The translations under genes were made by a program, and so were the position numbers. A stretch of DNA of 64,000 nt from Mytilus edulis. Lineage: Eukaryota; Mollusca; Bivalvia; Mytilida; Mytilidae. The stretch spans positions 59,999,431 through 60,063,430 of the forward strand of contig NC_092349.1 in NCBI RefSeq assembly GCF_963676685.1, written 5' to 3'. The notes beneath the pieces were generated by a model. It worked only from the letters and a program-made list of their open reading frames with translations. It was not told the DNA's origin and did no database searches. Of this stretch, positions 58,799 through 64,000 are shown piece by piece (positions within the stretch are counted from its first letter, which is position 1; each line of letters starts with the position of its first letter).

Positions 58799-59566
58799 AA
58801 TCATAAAACAAAAACACAAGTAAAACAAAACAAACCTTGCAAATTGTCTGAAATAAAACTACAGAAATCTAAAGTTGAAAGCTATCCATTGAATATTAAA
58901 AAAGTTATTGAAGTTAGAACAAGTTCAACCATATATTTTCAGGTCTGTTCAGGTCTTTTCATTTCTCTGTTTAGGTCCAACTTTTAACATCAAAAATTGT
59001 TTTTTATTTATAACATTTTAATTTTAATGAAATATGGATATTAACATTTTATAAAATTTTAACTTGATGAAAATCCATTAAATTATAAAAAAGTTATTGC
59101 AATTTGAATAACTTGAGTCATATATCTTCAGGTCTTTTCAGGTCTTTAGCCCAGCTGGTCATACTACATTCTTCAAACAAAACAATCTGTCATTCTTAAT
59201 GATCATTTTTGGTGTTGAAAATTTTTATACCTTTTATGCAATACATTATGGTGTAAAATTTACATGGATGTTTTTGTGTGTTTACATTGTGCATTCACGG
59301 AAATGTATAATTCTTAAACTCTTAATGATAAATATTAAAAACTTATCATAGTTACTAAAAAAAAAAAATTTCATCATCCTTCTCCATTATACTCTCTTAA
59401 TTGTGCTGAGAAAATCAGAAGTTGTGCTAGCTATGCAAGAATGGTGTTTGAATATTAAAGGAGTGGAGGAGCACAATCCTTAAATAGTCTGGTGATTCCT
59501 GCTTTACATTGTAAATGTTTCAAACCTAGTATTCAATTTTATAATTTTTCTTTTATAGATTAGAGA

Positions 59567-63465
<3,899 letters not shown>

Positions 63466-63649
63466 GTAAGTACACCACTACAATAGTTCATAGAGATGTA
63501 ATCTTATAAAAGAAATAGATCCATTTTAAAATTTCAACAAAATATTGAATTATCAAACTAGTAAGTTAGTTTAAAGAAACTTTTTAAAAGGCAATAGAAG
63601 AGTTGGTATGCAACCGATGTTTGAATGCTGACTTATCTGTCTCTCTTTA

Positions 63650-63930
63650 AGGGGGTACCTAACACTACAGGGAGATAACTCTGTAAAATCAGCACAACGT
63701 TTTAATGACATAGTGTTCATAAGGGAATATTAAGCTTCTCAATGATAAAAATAAGTGTTTGTCAAACTGCTATATAACCAGTGTATTTTTTCTGATAAAA
63801 CGGTTGGTTCATATTTTTTGAAATTTTTTTACTTATGTCAAAGGGTCAAAGTAAATACTTTGTCAAAATTTTAAGAAAATTAAACGAGCCAAATTAATTT
63901 TAGTTAAAGTGTTAGGTACCACTTTAATTT
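63650..63930. mobile_element. MITE, about 280 bp, GGTACCTAACACT termini
   Basis: Left AAGGGGGTACCTAACACTAC and right reversed AAAGTGGTACCTAACACTTT. No coding capacity. In the SANBR intron after exon 6. Confidence 0.75.
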
Positions 63931-64000
63931 TCAATATTGTAATCTTTTTATGTCATTACATCTATTACCATCCTTTGGTCTATGGGGGACAGCTGTCTCA

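Larger units (their letters stand above)
56933..59558. promoter_or_regulatory. Head-to-head intergenic region between CD2BP2 and SANBR
   Basis: The two start codons diverge across about 2.6 kb. The first few hundred bases next to CD2BP2 (56933-57240) are free of recognised repeats and are the likeliest shared promoter and SANBR 5' UTR-exon zone. The rest carries a MITE (57861-58063) and a 190-bp direct duplication. No TATA box or first SANBR exon could be fixed by eye. Confidence 0.35.

Overview
The window looks like nuclear DNA from a marine bivalve, most likely a mussel (Mytilus or a close relative). It is AT-rich, its genes are split by phase-consistent introns, and much of the rest is dispersed repeats of the kind that fill mussel genomes (the 'gccaatgagacaac' family, 'AGCTCACCTGG' elements, '(GAC)n...GTCGTATAAAA' elements, ACGG-microsatellite elements, Tc1-like transposons). 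The genus is an inference from repeat recognition, not from an alignment.

Four protein-coding genes can be assembled exon by exon. (1) A LYRM9-like LYR-motif gene, plus strand, 591-9792: three tiny exons giving 69 aa, the last holding only three codons and the stop. (2) A secreted group III phospholipase A2, minus strand, 18053-11751: two exons, 374 aa, with signal peptide, long propeptide and RQKR cleavage site. It is tail-to-tail with LYRM9. (3) CD2BP2, minus strand, 56932-45622: four exons, 354 aa, acidic N-terminus and C-terminal GYF domain. (4) SANBR (KIAA1841), plus strand, from 59567 and running off the right edge: six exons seen, SANT-like plus BTB region. CD2BP2 and SANBR are head-to-head with about 2.6 kb between their start codons.

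The 27.5 kb between PLA2 and CD2BP2 (18054-45621) holds no gene I can support. It holds transposon relics: a Tc1 element (23315-24623), a TTAA-flanked MITE, a 153-bp hairpin, a reverse-transcriptase relic (about 29870-30335), and, from 34.8 to 44.3 kb, a stack of insertions nested six deep. LYRM9 intron 1 is likewise filled with tandem arrays and a 2.1-kb Helitron-like element. CD2BP2 intron 1 holds a LINE relic, a reversed copy of the large dispersed element, and a MITE inside a MITE.

The most interesting non-genic signal is structural. Several sequence-unrelated repeat families share one layout: a short 5' hairpin leader, then one arm of an inverted repeat, internal tandem or microsatellite arrays, and a 3' terminal hairpin whose arm matches the 5' arm, ending in ATAAAA or CTAGT. 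This matches the published description of Helentron/Helitron2 non-autonomous elements. Other leads are a MITE inserted exactly at a SANBR splice donor, an 11-bp-period fold-back array, and a CD2BP2 GYF domain in which the eponymous glycine is aspartate. I found no CRISPR array, rRNA or tRNA gene, and no clearly new gene system.
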